NCBI RefSeq assembly: GCF_013186535.1
Contig: NZ_JABMCZ010000003.1
Location: 248,001 to 312,000, forward strand
DNA: 64,000 nucleotides
From: Nocardia terpenica
Lineage (GTDB): Bacteria; Actinomycetota; Actinomycetes; Mycobacteriales; Mycobacteriaceae
Reading direction: 5' to 3'
Positions 7,726-15,615 of the stretch are shown here, piece by piece. Numbering within the stretch: the first letter of the stretch is position 1; each line of letters begins with the position of its first letter. The notes under the pieces are model-generated. The model searched no databases, was not told the origin of the DNA, and saw only the letters and a list, made by a program, of their open reading frames with translations. The position numbers and the translations under genes are program-made.

Positions 7726-7975
7726 AGCTGTCGGTCCGTTAGTGCGAATCCGCAATCTGCGCCAAGCCCAGGGCATGACCGTGCGGGAGTTGATCCGCCG
7801 CATCGTCGAGCACGGCGGCCCCGGAGTGCACGAGGACACCATCCGCAACATCGAACTCGGATACCGCGGGGCGTCGGACGAGCTGATGCGCGCCTGGGCC
7901 AGCGCATTGGGCGCCGACCCGCGCGACATCGTCCAGCAGCCACGCTGCACCACATGCCAGGACAAGAGCCGATGA
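7715..7975 (+). CDS. XRE-family HTH regulator
   Basis: An 86-aa DNA-binding protein that is almost entirely HTH: IRNLRQAQGMTVRELIRRIVEHGGPGVHEDTIRNIELGYRG, then LMRAWASALGADPRDIV, and a C-terminal CTTC pair. ATG 7715 sits on an operator-like dyad, suggesting autoregulation. Its stop overlaps the next start (ATGA), so it heads a rightward operon of small genes. Confidence 0.8.
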   Translation: MTVRAVGPLVRIRNLRQAQGMTVRELIRRIVEHGGPGVHEDTIRNIELGYRGASDELMRAWASALGADPRDIVQQPRCTTCQDKSR

Positions 7976-8196
7976 CGGCCGATAGCTTGCCGCGAGGGCT
8001 GCCCGGCTCGTTCCCCCCGTGGCAGCGCTTCGCCGATTACACCACCGGCCAGCTCGAGGAGATGGCCGAGCAGGCGCAGTGGCGGGCCTGTCTCGGCGGT
8101 AGCGAGCTGAGTCTTCGCCGATGGCTCTACGCCTTGCACGCCACCGCCATATCCCGCACTCGAAAGGGCGAAACACTATGTCTCCCAGCGAATTAA
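7972..8196 (+). CDS. hypothetical 74-aa protein
   Basis: Starts at ATG 7972 inside the preceding stop (ATGA). Composition is ordinary and cytoplasmic (FADYTTGQLEEMAEQAQWRACLGG). It overlaps the next gene by 19 bp. No family recognised; tight coupling supports it being real. Confidence 0.6.
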   Translation: MTADSLPRGLPGSFPPWQRFADYTTGQLEEMAEQAQWRACLGGSELSLRRWLYALHATAISRTRKGETLCLPAN

Positions 8197-8585
8197 CGTT
8201 CACCCCACCCACTGCCGACAGTGTGATCGTCAAGGTCCGTGAGATCGCTGCCGGAGCACCGGACAACATCTATGCCGCGACGACCGAGGACGGCACCCCG
8301 GTGTGCGCGTACGTGCTCGGCGGCGAGGGTTCCTGCCTGATCGGGAAAGCTCTTGTCGCTCTGGGCGTTCCACTTGCTGTCTTCGAGCAGCGGACAGTAT
8401 CCGGCAAACTGTTCAACACTCGGTTCATCGATGTCCCGGAATGGCTGGCACTGCTGGGCTGGGACAACGGGACACAAGCCCGATGGCTGCACTGCGTGCA
8501 GGCGCATCAGGACTGCGACGTGCCGTGGGGCACGGCCATCGAGTACGCCGACCGTAAAGCCACCATAGGCGCACTGTCTCTCTGA
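8178..8585 (+). CDS. small phage protein, GSCLIG family
   Basis: A 135-aa protein with VIVKVREIAAGAPDNIY at the start and a central GGEGSCLIGKALVALGVP motif, shared with the gene at 8776-9192 and loosely with the DUF6197-like gene at 21589. Such proteins are common and uncharacterised in actinophages. The N-terminal helix plus conserved Cys/Gly motif and a C-terminal ALLGWDNGTQARWLHCVQ helix suggest a small compact fold. Start at ATG 8178 gives alignment with its paralogue. Confidence 0.65.
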   Translation: MSPSELTFTPPTADSVIVKVREIAAGAPDNIYAATTEDGTPVCAYVLGGEGSCLIGKALVALGVPLAVFEQRTVSGKLFNTRFIDVPEWLALLGWDNGTQARWLHCVQAHQDCDVPWGTAIEYADRKATIGALSL

Positions 8586-8680
8586 TAAGCCGCAGTATCC
8601 GTAATCCTGTGCATCACAGCGTATTTCACGTCATTGCGGCATTCGCCGAACCCTTCTCGAATTCGACAGACGGGACACCC

Positions 8681-8779
8681 ATGTCCACATACCCCCACCT
8701 CAGCACCGGCACCGTCGCCCACACCATCTATCCGGGTGCCGCCGACCCACTCATGGCAGCCGAGGCGGTGACCGCATGA
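8681..8779 (+). CDS. small ORF coupled to the next gene
   Basis: A 32-aa frame (MSTYPHLSTG...) whose TGA overlaps the downstream ATG (ATGA). An in-frame GTG at 8609 could extend it by 24 residues. Start-stop coupling is the main support; no family recognised. Confidence 0.4.
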   Translation: MSTYPHLSTGTVAHTIYPGAADPLMAAEAVTA

Positions 8780-9192
8780 CGCTCACCGTCACCGGTGACG
8801 ACCTGATCACTAAGGTCCGCGAGACCGCCGCCGCAGCACCGGCTTTCGTGTACAAGCACAGTGAGTGCGTCAACGTCGAACGCGACAGCACCGGCACCCT
8901 CGCAGGGTCGTGCCTGATCGGCAAAGCCGTTGTCGCACTGGGCATCGACCCGCAAGCCATCTTCGACCGCCACAACGGCGACGATGCGGTGACCCTGATG
9001 GTCACGCTCGGCATCTGCCACACGCGCAGTGAAGCGGCCTGGCTCGACCGCGCGCAGTACGAGCAGGACAACGGGCTCGGGTGGGGGTTGGCGGTGAAGT
9101 CCGCCGATCTGTTCTGCCCGGAGATCGCGGGACTCAGCGACGCCGAACAGCATGCGCTGCAAGCCGAACTCGTCGCCGCGAGACCGCGGTGA
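8776..9192 (+). CDS. small phage protein, GSCLIG family (paralogue)
   Basis: A 138-aa paralogue of 8178-8585: LITKVRETAAAAPAFVY, then GSCLIGKAVVALGIDPQAIF, then a C-terminal AAWLDRAQYEQDNGLGWGLAVKSAD. Within-operon duplication followed by divergence is visible. No function is known to me for this group. Confidence 0.65.
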   Translation: MTLTVTGDDLITKVRETAAAAPAFVYKHSECVNVERDSTGTLAGSCLIGKAVVALGIDPQAIFDRHNGDDAVTLMVTLGICHTRSEAAWLDRAQYEQDNGLGWGLAVKSADLFCPEIAGLSDAEQHALQAELVAARPR

Positions 9193-9208
9193 AAACGGTG
9201 GAGAGCCC

Positions 9209-9724
9209 ATGAACAACAATCCTTTTCGAGTGGGGGTGCCGGTCGCGGCGGGTTGGCAGGACCGGGCTCTGTGCAAGGACCGCAACCCGGCGTACTGGGC
9301 GACCGAGTCGCTGCCGGTGGGTCGTGACCGCGATCGGGTGGCTGCCGCCCGGTGCCGGGGCTGCCCGGTCCTGCGTGAGTGCGCGGCGTGGCATTGCCGA
9401 CAGCCGAGGACCGTCGGCGTCGTCGTCGCGGGCATCGCCGTGGGCACCGACGGCGGCCACCTCACCTCGGCCGGTGACCGGGCCCGCCTGGCGCGCATCG
9501 CCTACGGCACCCAACCACCACCGATCCTCGCGCATCAGCTGCGGCACTGCGCCGCGCCCGACTGCCGCCAGCCCATGCTCACCAGCGACGACCACCGAAA
9601 AGCAGGGCACCCCACCCAGTTTCGCGTGTACGGGGCGCTGGGCTTGTGTTCGCGCTGCTACCAACGTCGGCGATACCACCTCACGAAACCGGACGCCCCG
9701 ACGCGCCGCAGGAGGATCGCATGA
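9209..9724 (+). CDS. WhiB-like Fe-S regulator (phage-borne)
   Basis: A 171-aa protein with the four-cysteine WhiB signature, Cys22 and Cys49-x2-Cys52-x5-Cys58 (CRGCPVLREC), which binds a 4Fe-4S cluster. The usual GVWGG turn is degenerate (VVVAGIAVG). A second cysteine pair set (CAAPDCRQP, CSRCY) in the C-terminal half suggests an added zinc ribbon. ATG 9209 follows GGTGGAGAG. WhiB proteins bind the housekeeping sigma factor; phage versions such as that of mycobacteriophage TM4 interfere with host septation and superinfection. That role is inference here. Confidence 0.75.
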   Translation: MNNNPFRVGVPVAAGWQDRALCKDRNPAYWATESLPVGRDRDRVAAARCRGCPVLRECAAWHCRQPRTVGVVVAGIAVGTDGGHLTSAGDRARLARIAYGTQPPPILAHQLRHCAAPDCRQPMLTSDDHRKAGHPTQFRVYGALGLCSRCYQRRRYHLTKPDAPTRRRRIA

Positions 9725-10617
9725 GCGTGATAGAGGCAGGCAATGCGATAAACCGTCACCCCGACCGCGAGCCGTGGTTCGCCGATCCACCGGCCGCGGC
9801 AGGTGCGGGTGTTGAAGTTGTTGCTGCGGACGTGGATTCGCGGGTGGCTGCGCTGCGATGTCTGGATGATCCGCAGCAGCAGGCGCGGGCGGTGACGGTG
9901 TTGTTGTCGCAGGCCCGGACCGGGCTGCTGGCGGCGGTCGCCGCGCAGGATCTGCCGCGGATCGTCGAGTTCAAGGCGAAGGCCGCGGCGATTCAGGAGA
10001 TCGCCAAGCAGCTGCGGCTCGGCAAGGAGATGCAGTTGGATGCGGCCGAGTTCTGCCGCCGCGCTGAGCGCGGTCTCGGTGTCGCCATCCGGGAGGGGCA
10101 AGCGCACGGGACGGTGGAGACGAAGTCGGAGGCGTCGGCTCGTGGTGCGGCGATCCGGGATGGTGTCGTAGCTTACGACAACGTCAAGCCGAAGCCGACC
10201 GACTTCGCTGGCGTTCACGAGCTGTCCAACACCCAGGGCGGGATCTACCACCTCACCGACGGGATCTCCGACGAGCAGTTCGACGACGTCATCGCCGAGG
10301 CGAAGGCCGAGGGCAACCTGTCCCGCGCCAATGTCGCCCGCAAATGTACAGACCGAGCGAAACCGCCTGTGCCCGAACGTGAACCGGAGCATCCGCAGCC
10401 TATTCCCGCGCTTGGCGCCCGCGGGAGCGGTGGTCCGAAGGGTGATCCGAACGAGATGCTCGGCAACATCGACGGGATGTTGCGCGGGATCGTCGCAACA
10501 CTGGAATTCATTCGGCCCCAAGATATTCGCGATGGTGAGCGGAAACCGTTGACTGATGGCATCTCCCGGTCGCTGGCCATGATTCGCAAGCATGTCAAGG
10601 AGATCGCCAATGGGTAG
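9721..10617 (+). CDS. phage protein upstream of ParB-like gene
   Basis: A 298-aa soluble protein, starting at ATG 9721 inside the previous stop. The middle (about 40-115) is a long helical region (LLSQARTGLLAAVAAQDLPRIVEFKAKAAAIQEIAKQLRLGKEMQLDAAEFCRRAERGLG). A later segment IYHLTDGISDEQFDDVIAEAKAEGNLSRANVARKC looks like a helix-turn-helix of the kind seen in plasmid/phage ParB-associated proteins. It is translationally coupled to a ParB-domain gene. A DNA-binding role is inferred. Confidence 0.55.
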   Translation: MSVIEAGNAINRHPDREPWFADPPAAAGAGVEVVAADVDSRVAALRCLDDPQQQARAVTVLLSQARTGLLAAVAAQDLPRIVEFKAKAAAIQEIAKQLRLGKEMQLDAAEFCRRAERGLGVAIREGQAHGTVETKSEASARGAAIRDGVVAYDNVKPKPTDFAGVHELSNTQGGIYHLTDGISDEQFDDVIAEAKAEGNLSRANVARKCTDRAKPPVPEREPEHPQPIPALGARGSGGPKGDPNEMLGNIDGMLRGIVATLEFIRPQDIRDGERKPLTDGISRSLAMIRKHVKEIANG

Positions 10618-11416
10618 GGCACCGGCGCGTATCGAGGTCACCAGTCGGTTGCGGTGGGTGCGCCTGGATCAGATGAAGGTCAATCCGCAGGCGCAGCGGG
10701 TGCTGGATCGGGCGTGGGCCGATGAGCTGGCCCGTGATTTCGATCCGGATCTGATGGGGTTCATCCACGTGTCCCTGCGGGATGGCTGGTATTACATCGT
10801 TGACGGCCAGCACCGCCGCGACGCGGCGATGACGTTCCTCGGTTCGGATCAGCAGGTGCAGTGCCATGTGTACGAGGGCCTGACCTGTGCCCAGGAAGCG
10901 GAATTGTTCCTGGAGTTGAACCGCACCAAACGTCAAGGCCCGATGGGCCGGTACAAGGTGGCGTTGACCGCGGGCAAGCCGGTCGAGACCGATATCGACC
11001 GGATCGTGCGGGCACTGGGGTTGCAGATCGGTGCCAATCCCGCTCTGGAGGAGATCGGGTGTGTCACCACGCTCGTCGGTGTCTACCGCAAACATGGTCC
11101 GGGTTCGCTGGGGTTCGCGCTGCGCGTCATCCGCGACACCTACGGCTACGACGGGTTCAAGCGGGAACCGATCGCGGCGCTGGCGTTGATCAAAGACCGG
11201 TACGGCGACGGTATCGACGAGGCCCGGCTGGCCTCGCGGCTGGCCCGCAAGGGCCTGGTCGAGTTGCGGCGGGCGGCGAAGTCGATGCGGGAGGCGACCG
11301 GCAATCCGGCCGATCAGTGCTACGCGCACACGATGGTGGCCTTCTACAACCGGGGCACCGGCAAACGTATCGACCCGTGGTGGAACCTCGGCGCGGTCGG
11401 CGGGGGCGCGTCGTGA
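10610..11416 (+). CDS. ParB/Srx-domain protein (DUF6551-like)
   Basis: A 268-aa protein. The N-terminal domain (about 10-100) is ParB/sulfiredoxin-like: VRLDQMKVNPQAQRVL, a FDPDLMGFIHVSLRDGWYYIVDGQHRRDAA box (GQHR is the hallmark CTP/phosphate-binding motif) and LFLELNRTKRQ. A helical C-terminal domain follows. Such stand-alone phage ParB-domain proteins occur near replication and methyltransferase genes and may act as a nuclease or regulator. ATG 10610 overlaps the preceding gene by 8 bp. Confidence 0.75.
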   Translation: MGRAPARIEVTSRLRWVRLDQMKVNPQAQRVLDRAWADELARDFDPDLMGFIHVSLRDGWYYIVDGQHRRDAAMTFLGSDQQVQCHVYEGLTCAQEAELFLELNRTKRQGPMGRYKVALTAGKPVETDIDRIVRALGLQIGANPALEEIGCVTTLVGVYRKHGPGSLGFALRVIRDTYGYDGFKREPIAALALIKDRYGDGIDEARLASRLARKGLVELRRAAKSMREATGNPADQCYAHTMVAFYNRGTGKRIDPWWNLGAVGGGAS

Positions 11417-11670
11417 CCCGCTACACCGATCTGGACGACTGCGCCGCCGCCGCGCTCACGGTATGTGAGCGGGTGCGGGAGATGGGACCGCTGGAAACCT
11501 ATCGGCACCTGGCCGCGCAGTGTGCGCGCGACCCGGAGCGGATGGCGCAGATCCTCATGGCGCTGGCCGCTTTCGTCGACATCGAGGCACCACTGAGCGT
11601 CCTGCGTGCGCGTGTGGACGCGATCGTCGAGGATCGTGTGCGGGCCGCAGGCCGGGTGGTGACGGCATGA
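11413..11670 (+). CDS. hypothetical 85-aa protein
   Basis: GTG 11413 overlaps the previous stop (GTGA); the stop overlaps the methyltransferase start (ATGA). It is a predominantly helical small protein (MGPLETYRHLAAQCARDPERMAQILMALAAFVDIEAPLSVL). No family recognised; it is a common kind of helper ORF upstream of phage methylases. Confidence 0.6.
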   Translation: MTRYTDLDDCAAAALTVCERVREMGPLETYRHLAAQCARDPERMAQILMALAAFVDIEAPLSVLRARVDAIVEDRVRAAGRVVTA

Positions 11671-12956
11671 GGATCGGTTCGTTGTTCTCCGGTGCCGGGA
11701 TGCTCGATGTGGCCGCGCTGCACGTGTTTCCGGGCGCGTCGGTGGCGTGGCACTGCGAAAACGACCCGGCCGCATCGAAGATACTCGCCCATCACTGGCC
11801 AGATGTTCTCAATTTCGGCGATGTCGCCGAAATCGACTGGACCGCAGTGGAGCCCGTGGACGTGATCACGGGAGGTTTTCCGTGCCAGGACGTTTCGGCC
11901 GCCGGGCTCCGCGCCGGGCTGTCCGATGGCACGCGGTCGGGGTTGTGGTCGCGGATGCGCGACGCGATCGAGGTGATTCGCCCGCGCTGGGTGCTGATCG
12001 AGAATGTGAGAGGGCTGCTCAATGCGCCAGCCGTTCGCCGAGTGGAGTCCGACCCGGATGCTGTGGCAGACGGGCCAAGTCGACCTGTTCTCCGGGCGAT
12101 CGGAGCCGTTCTCGGCGACCTGGCCGACATCGGGTATGACGCGGAATGGACGTGCGTTCGAGCGTGCGACGTGGGTGCCTGCCATCAGCGCACGCGGGTC
12201 CTGGTGCTGGCCCACCCTGCCGACGCCGACCGCGCGCGATCACAAGGGCGCGGCGAACCGGCCGGGCCGGACCAGAGCGGGGCGAGCGCGCACGGCCGGA
12301 GACGACACGTTGCCGGACACGGTGAGCCGGATATCGCCAGGGGCGTGCCGGGAACGGTGACGGTGTTGTTGCCGACGTCGTCGGTCGCGGACGGGACGGG
12401 GGGCCATGTCACGCGGTCGGGCGATCGTCGAGACGAGCTGCTGCTCGGTGGCCTCGCCCGCGCCTACGGCGAGGGCGCGTTGCTGCCGACACCGCGTGCC
12501 AGCGACGGAGCGAAAGGCGGTCCCAACCAACGTGGCAGTTCTGGTGATTTGATGTTGCCGTCTGCCGTACAGCGGTTGCCGCCGACGCCGAACGCGTCCG
12601 ATGGCACGGGTGGCAGTGCGCACCCGCAGACCCGGGCGGGGCATGCGACACAGTTGATCGACTACGTGCTGTATCACGGCTCGTCACGGTGGGGCGATTA
12701 CGAGGCGGGGATCGTCCGGCAGCAACGCCTTTCCCGGCCCGCGCCCCCGCCCACGGAACCCACGCGCCATGGGCGCATGCGCTTGTCGGCCCGATTCGCC
12801 GAATGGATGATGTTCTGGCCCGATGGGTGGGTCACCGATCCCGCGCTCGGCCTGTCGCGGATCGAGCAACTGCGCGTCATCGGGAACGGTGTGGTGCCAC
12901 CCCAAGCGGTGGCAGGGTTTCGTCACCTGCACACGGTATGCCAGGTGGCGAGATGA
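11667..12956 (+). CDS. DNA (cytosine-5)-methyltransferase
   Basis: A 429-aa enzyme that transfers a methyl group from S-adenosylmethionine to cytosine C5, probably protecting phage DNA from restriction. Visible motifs: I SLFSGAGMLD (5-14), IV GGFPCQDVS with catalytic Cys73, VI IENVRG (111-116), VIII QRTRVLVLA, then a long Pro/Gly-rich target-recognition stretch with repeated PTPxASDG, and motif X IGNGVVPPQA near the C-terminus. It is larger than minimal enzymes because of this stretch. No cognate restriction enzyme is adjacent. A second open frame inside 12022-12360 also looks protein-like. Confidence 0.9.
   Translation: MRIGSLFSGAGMLDVAALHVFPGASVAWHCENDPAASKILAHHWPDVLNFGDVAEIDWTAVEPVDVITGGFPCQDVSAAGLRAGLSDGTRSGLWSRMRDAIEVIRPRWVLIENVRGLLNAPAVRRVESDPDAVADGPSRPVLRAIGAVLGDLADIGYDAEWTCVRACDVGACHQRTRVLVLAHPADADRARSQGRGEPAGPDQSGASAHGRRRHVAGHGEPDIARGVPGTVTVLLPTSSVADGTGGHVTRSGDRRDELLLGGLARAYGEGALLPTPRASDGAKGGPNQRGSSGDLMLPSAVQRLPPTPNASDGTGGSAHPQTRAGHATQLIDYVLYHGSSRWGDYEAGIVRQQRLSRPAPPPTEPTRHGRMRLSARFAEWMMFWPDGWVTDPALGLSRIEQLRVIGNGVVPPQAVAGFRHLHTVCQVAR
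12022..12360 (+). CDS. possible nested (overprinted) ORF inside methyltransferase
   Basis: A 112-aa frame in the +1 register relative to the methyltransferase. It starts with ATG and contains QVDLFSGRSEPFSATWPTSG, MTRNGRAFERATW and LPTPTARDHKGA, segments that resemble protein stretches I associate with other phage methylases. The main frame over the same bases is equally convincing (GAVLGDLADIGYDAEW, DVGACHQRTRV). It may be a real overlapping gene, a historical frame swap in the target-recognition region, or chance. No ribosome site stands out. Confidence 0.3.
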   Translation: MRQPFAEWSPTRMLWQTGQVDLFSGRSEPFSATWPTSGMTRNGRAFERATWVPAISARGSWCWPTLPTPTARDHKGAANRPGRTRAGRARTAGDDTLPDTVSRISPGACRER

Positions 12957-12990
12957 GCTCGGGCGCGCCGCAGACCGTGGTCGACAGCAC

Positions 12991-13149
12991 TCATTTCTCT
13001 TCGGTTCCTTCGGATTCCCCAAACGTGATGAGGAACTCGCGGATCGCGTCGACGACCTTGCGTCCTTCGCGTTCGGCGCGGGCCTCGGCCGGGTCCCAGA
13101 TCTCGTCGGCGATACGGAGGGTCCGCCGTGGTGTGCCCTTGCTAGTCAC
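12991..13149 (-). CDS. small ribbon-helix-helix-like protein
   Basis: A 52-aa protein with a GTG start at 13149. The sequence VTSKGTPRRTLRIADEIWDP, then AEARAEREGRKVVDAIREFL, fits the beta-strand/two-helix plan of small Arc/CopG-type phage regulators. A tiny 18-codon frame (ATG near 13203, after GGGGAG) ends in TAG overlapping this GTG, suggesting translational coupling through a leader. It is convergent with the methyltransferase gene. Confidence 0.6.
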   Translation of the reverse strand: MTSKGTPRRTLRIADEIWDPAEARAEREGRKVVDAIREFLITFGESEGTEEK

Positions 13150-13234
13150 CGGCGACTCGATTCGCCACCGGGCCGGATACGAGGGGCATCGTGGTCATCT
13201 CCCCATGGTGCTGCGGATCGATGTCTGGGGACCG

Positions 13235-13606
13235 TCATTCGGGAACGAAGTCGCCACACTCGTAGGAGGCCACGGCGGCGGCGACGGCCGCCTCGAAATC
13301 AGCCGCCTCGCCTTGGGCGACCCGATCGTCACCGGTGGCGTCGTCGCGGCCGTAGAGGGCGACCAGCCACTCGACGGGCACGCCCTCGTACTCCTCGTCC
13401 TGGTCGGGGCCGATCAGGCAATGGTCGCCGTTGGTGGCGAGCATCCGCAGCCTGCCCAACCGCGCCTGCAACGCCGTGCAGCCCCCGCCCGTGGTCGTGA
13501 CCGTCGGCTCGGCGGCGTAATTGGTGCGCAGGTAGGCGATTTCGGCGGCGTAGCGTTCGGCGAGCACGTCGAGGCGGCTTCCGCTTCGAGAGCCGGTGTT
13601 GCTCAT
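13235..13606 (-). CDS. hypothetical 123-aa protein
   Basis: Starts at ATG 13606 (MSNTGS), 22 bp from a pair of perfect palindromes. It has an N-terminal helix (RLDVLAERYAAEIAYLR) and an acidic C-terminal half (YGRDDATGDDRVAQGEAADFEAAVAAAV). No family recognised. It is divergent from the nuclease-RecT genes, with a shared operator region. Confidence 0.6.
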   Translation of the reverse strand: MSNTGSRSGSRLDVLAERYAAEIAYLRTNYAAEPTVTTTGGGCTALQARLGRLRMLATNGDHCLIGPDQDEEYEGVPVEWLVALYGRDDATGDDRVAQGEAADFEAAVAAAVASYECGDFVPE

Positions 13607-13627
13607 GGGATTTGCTCCATTCTCTTG

Positions 13628-13666
13628 GGGTGTCTGACACCCAATGTAGCAGGGTGTCAGACACCC
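13628..13666. promoter_or_regulatory. twin perfect palindromic operators
   Basis: GGGTGTCTGACACCC (13628-13642) and GGGTGTCAGACACCC (13652-13666) are each 7+1+7 palindromes and exact reverse complements of one another, 24 bp centre to centre. Between them, TACATT on the minus strand is a good -10 for the leftward gene. The rightward nuclease gene starts at 13684. Two dimers could bind here cooperatively and control both directions. Confidence 0.75.
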
Positions 13667-13683
13667 TTGCAAGGGGGTGGGCG

Positions 13684-14535
13684 ATGAGTAGTGTGAGCGG
13701 CGAAATCATCCAGGGCGCACCGCTGTTCGAGCCTGGCCTGTATATGGGTGTGCCCGAGGGCGAGTATCACGGTGATCTCGATGCCCTGTCGTGCTCGGGT
13801 GCGAAAGCGCTCGGCACAACTGTTCCGGCGCAATGGATCTACGACTGGACCCATCCGGTCGTGCCCGAGGTGAACGAGATCATGGAGTTCGGCTCGGCGG
13901 TGCATTCGCTGACCCTCGGCGTCGGCGCACGCGTCGTGGAGGTCCGTGCCGACAGCTGGGCGTACAAGGCCGCGCAGCAGGCGCGGCGCGAACACCGCGC
14001 CGCGGGCGAGATTGCGTTGCTCACCGCGAAATACCGGCGCGCGGTCGCGATGGCCGACGCGGTGCGGCTGCACCCGGTGATCGGTCCACGCCTGGACGCG
14101 GCGCAGCGCGAGATCTCCGGGTGGTTTCGTGACCCGGAGACCGGCGTCACGCGGCGGATGCGGATCGACGCCCTGTACACCGCCGCGTCCGGGCCCGCGC
14201 TCGCGATGGACCTCAAGACCGCCGAGACCGCCTGCCCACGCGAATTCGCCAGGACCATCCGGAAATTCGGCTACCACCAGCAAGACGCCTGGTACACCGA
14301 GGGGCTCGCCGAGCTCGGCGTGGATGCCGGATTCCTGTTCATCACGGTCGGCCGACGGCCGCCGCATCTCGTATCCCTCAACCAGGTACCGGCCGCCTTC
14401 GCCGCGCACGGGCATGAACGCAACCGAGCCGCGATCGACCTCTACACCCGATGCCGTGCCTGCGGCCACTGGCCCGGCTACGGCGACACCGTCCACGAAA
14501 TCGACCAGCCCGCATGGGCATACAGACAGGACTAG
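13684..14535 (+). CDS. PD-(D/E)XK exonuclease (RecE/YqaJ-like)
   Basis: A 283-aa nuclease partner of the downstream RecT. It chews one strand of linear DNA to expose single-strand tails. Features: HGDLDALSCSGAKAL at the N-terminus, FGSAVHSLTLG (motif with His), a RMRIDALY then ALAMDLKTAE pair giving the D...(D)xK catalytic core, and YHQQDAWYTEGL as the conserved QxxxY-type helix. Start chosen at ATG 13684 after GGGGGTGGGCG. Likely controlled by the twin palindromes upstream. Confidence 0.8.
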   Translation: MSSVSGEIIQGAPLFEPGLYMGVPEGEYHGDLDALSCSGAKALGTTVPAQWIYDWTHPVVPEVNEIMEFGSAVHSLTLGVGARVVEVRADSWAYKAAQQARREHRAAGEIALLTAKYRRAVAMADAVRLHPVIGPRLDAAQREISGWFRDPETGVTRRMRIDALYTAASGPALAMDLKTAETACPREFARTIRKFGYHQQDAWYTEGLAELGVDAGFLFITVGRRPPHLVSLNQVPAAFAAHGHERNRAAIDLYTRCRACGHWPGYGDTVHEIDQPAWAYRQD

Positions 14536-14538
14536 ACC

Positions 14539-15615
14539 GTGACCACTGAACTCGACCACATCCCTTCTGGATCGAAATCTGTTGTGGCCCATGATGTATC
14601 GATCTCCGATCCGATCGACAGTCTTGCGCGGTACGCGCAGGCGATCGATATCGCCTACGAGCTCGCCGACAAGCTGTGCCGGACCGCGCTCGTACCCGCG
14701 ATCTACCGCAGCAAACCCGCCGACGGGGCGGTCGCGATCCTGTACGGCGCCGAGCTGGGCCTGAACCCGATCCAGAGCCTGCAACAGATTTTCACGGTGC
14801 ACGGCGCCCCCGCGATCTACGCCCGCACGATGGTCGCGTTGCTGAAGGCCAAGGGCTACCGCATCCGCACCGTGTCCTCGAGCGACGAATCGGTGACCGT
14901 CTCCGGCACCACGCCGGACGGCGAAACCGAAACCAGCACATGGACAGTGGACCGCGCCAGCAAGGCCGGATACGTGCCCACCGTCGACGAGAAGACCGGC
15001 AAGTACAAGACCAACAGCAGTGGCAAGCTGATCGGCAACGAGAAGTACCTCAGCGACCCGCAGGCGATGCTGTACGCCAAGGCCGCGGCCGAGGTATGCC
15101 GCAAGCTCGCCCCCGATGTCCTGCTCGGCATCGCCCACACCCGCGAAGACCTCGAATCCGAACCCGAACCCGACAACCCGGCACCGGTGCGAGTGCGATC
15201 CGAACGAGTCAGCGCCGCCGCACTGCTCGCCGAGCCCACCTCGGACCCGGTCGAAAAACCGGACATGCCCGAGGCACCCAGCGACGAACCTGCCGCGCCT
15301 GCCGCCGCGGAACCGGAACCACCGCGGGCCACCGACCCGGCCGAGCTCGAACAGGCCGCCGCCGATACCGCGCCGCGCGAGGATGCGCCGACCCAGGATC
15401 AGATCACCCAACTCGGGGCCGCGTTGCGCGCCGAGGGACTGCGCAGCCGGAAAGCGCAACTCGCCTACCTCGACACCCAATTCCGGCGCGAGATCGGCGA
15501 CCCGGCCGACCTCACCGCCTCCGAATGTGCGACGTTGACGCAGTTCCTGATGACTGCGCCCGCGGCCGGGCAACTGCCTGTCGACGGCGAGCCGGTCGAA
15601 GGTGGTGACCGGTGA
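14539..15615 (+). CDS. recT: RecT-family single-strand annealing protein
   Basis: A 358-aa annealase. The family core spans about residues 25-205: YELADKLCRTALVPAIYRSKPADGAVAILYGAELGLNPIQSLQQIFTVHGAPAIYARTM, later DRASKAGY, then PQAMLYAKAAAEVCRKLAPDVLLG. The C-terminal third is Glu/Pro-rich and probably flexible, ending in a small helical domain. GTG 14539 lies 3 bp after the nuclease stop, so both form a Red-like recombination module for replication or circularisation. Confidence 0.92.
   Translation: MTTELDHIPSGSKSVVAHDVSISDPIDSLARYAQAIDIAYELADKLCRTALVPAIYRSKPADGAVAILYGAELGLNPIQSLQQIFTVHGAPAIYARTMVALLKAKGYRIRTVSSSDESVTVSGTTPDGETETSTWTVDRASKAGYVPTVDEKTGKYKTNSSGKLIGNEKYLSDPQAMLYAKAAAEVCRKLAPDVLLGIAHTREDLESEPEPDNPAPVRVRSERVSAAALLAEPTSDPVEKPDMPEAPSDEPAAPAAAEPEPPRATDPAELEQAAADTAPREDAPTQDQITQLGAALRAEGLRSRKAQLAYLDTQFRREIGDPADLTASECATLTQFLMTAPAAGQLPVDGEPVEGGDR

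Noticed and set aside
12689..13687. Long rightward open frame antisense to 12991-13606
   Set aside because: Arg/Ser-rich, low-complexity shadow of the leftward genes; no ribosome site and it crosses the palindromic operators.
13657..15573. Long leftward open frame antisense to nuclease and recT
   Set aside because: A high-GC shadow frame; Gly/Arg/Val-rich with no recognisable domain, while both plus-strand genes are well supported.
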